Positions 5,812 to 5,899 of a stretch of DNA of 5,899 bases are shown here, one piece after another. The stretch comes from Chloroflexota bacterium (GTDB lineage Bacteria; Chloroflexota; Anaerolineae; UBA4142), in contig JACQGS010000101.1 of the NCBI GenBank assembly GCA_016199405.1, positions 1-5,899 of the forward strand. Direction: 5' to 3'. Position 1 is the stretch's first letter; each line of letters begins with the position of its first letter. The position numbers and the translations under genes were made by a program. The notes under the pieces were generated by a model. It was not told the DNA's origin. It saw only the letters and a list, made by a program, of their open reading frames with translations, and ran no database searches.

Positions 5812-5813
5812 AT
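5808..5813 (+). promoter_or_regulatory. TATAAT -10 box for the right-edge + strand gene
   Basis: A perfect TATAAT lies in AT-rich sequence 28 nt before the ATG at 5842. The -35 region is poor: TTCCAT-like sequence at the right distance, TTGTTT slightly too far. Together with AGGAGA at 5831-5836 it suggests transcription rightwards from about 5820. Confidence 0.5.
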
Positions 5814-5830
5814 CAATTTGCATTTTTTCT

Positions 5831-5836
5831 AGGAGA
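5831..5836 (+). promoter_or_regulatory. Shine-Dalgarno AGGAGA of the right-edge gene
   Basis: AGGAGA is followed 5 nt later by ATG at 5842. With the upstream TATAAT this is the best-looking initiation signal in the window, which supports a real gene running off the right end. Confidence 0.6.
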
Positions 5837-5841
5837 CGCTG

Positions 5842-5899
5842 ATGATTACCCCCAAGTCCAAGACCAACCGCAGAGAACGCAGAGGCGCAGAGGCAAAAA
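5842..5899 (+). CDS. Start of an unidentified + strand gene, cut by the window end
   Basis: An open frame starts with ATG behind AGGAGA and reads MITPKSKTNRRERRGAEAK to the window end, with no stop codon. From codon 10 the coding sequence coincides with the degenerate repeat CGCAGAGAA/CGCAGAGG/CGCAGAGG (5869-5893), so the Arg/Glu-rich residues are what any reading of that repeat would give. The strong initiation signals argue for a gene. The repeat argues that a genuine start was interrupted, or that the frame is short and accidental. No function can be assigned. Confidence 0.4.
   Translation, partial: MITPKSKTNRRERRGAEAK
5869..5893 (+). repeat. Degenerate triplet repeat CGCAGAGAA/CGCAGAGG/CGCAGAGG
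   Basis: Three consecutive units (5869-5877, 5878-5885, 5886-5893), followed by C and an A-run at the window end. They match the arrays at 1442-1469 and 3538-3604 in unit length and in the CRCRRAGR pattern. Unlike those, this copy lies just downstream of a start codon. Confidence 0.6.

Overview
This looks like a chromosomal or contig segment from a moderately GC-rich bacterium. Codons such as GCG and CGC, and GCGC/CGCG runs, are very frequent. The style of the Uma2 protein, the PlsY variant (GSGRTGGSN in place of GSGNxGAxN) and the gene mix suggest an environmental Chloroflexota (Anaerolineae-like) lineage. That placement is a judgement from sequence style, not a measured result. I see no phage, IS transposase, CRISPR array, tRNA or rRNA.

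Layout. The left part (1-1437) lies on the + strand. It holds a Uma2-family nuclease-like gene with an abnormal 5' end, a 10-bp hairpin, and a two-domain vicinal-oxygen-chelate protein closely resembling Bacillus CatE (catechol-2,3-dioxygenase). The rest, up to 5791, lies on the - strand. In transcription order it holds plsY (glycerol-3-phosphate acyltransferase), a class II aldolase-like gene that overlaps the plsY stop in an ATGA junction, and a subtilisin-like S8 serine protease with two tandem C-terminal copies of a 131-residue domain. The VOC and protease genes converge on a compact hairpin with T-tracts on both sides. At the right edge a divergent + strand gene begins behind a TATAAT box and an AGGAGA Shine-Dalgarno sequence, and is cut by the window end.

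How the genes might work together. Only plsY and the aldolase-like gene look like one transcription unit. PlsY acylates glycerol 3-phosphate in phospholipid synthesis. Some class II aldolases release dihydroxyacetone phosphate, the precursor of glycerol 3-phosphate, but the link is speculative because the aldolase substrate is unknown. The other genes look independent.

The points most worth a second look are the class II aldolase-like protein with an unrecognised N-terminal region of about 200 residues and an insert between its catalytic Glu and its HxH zinc motif; the duplicated and shifted 5' end of the Uma2 gene; an insert inside PlsY motif 2; and a family of degenerate 9-11 nt triplet repeats (consensus near CRCRRAGRA) found at three of the gene boundaries. 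I do not see clear evidence of a new multi-gene system. No gene-free stretch exceeds 150 bases.
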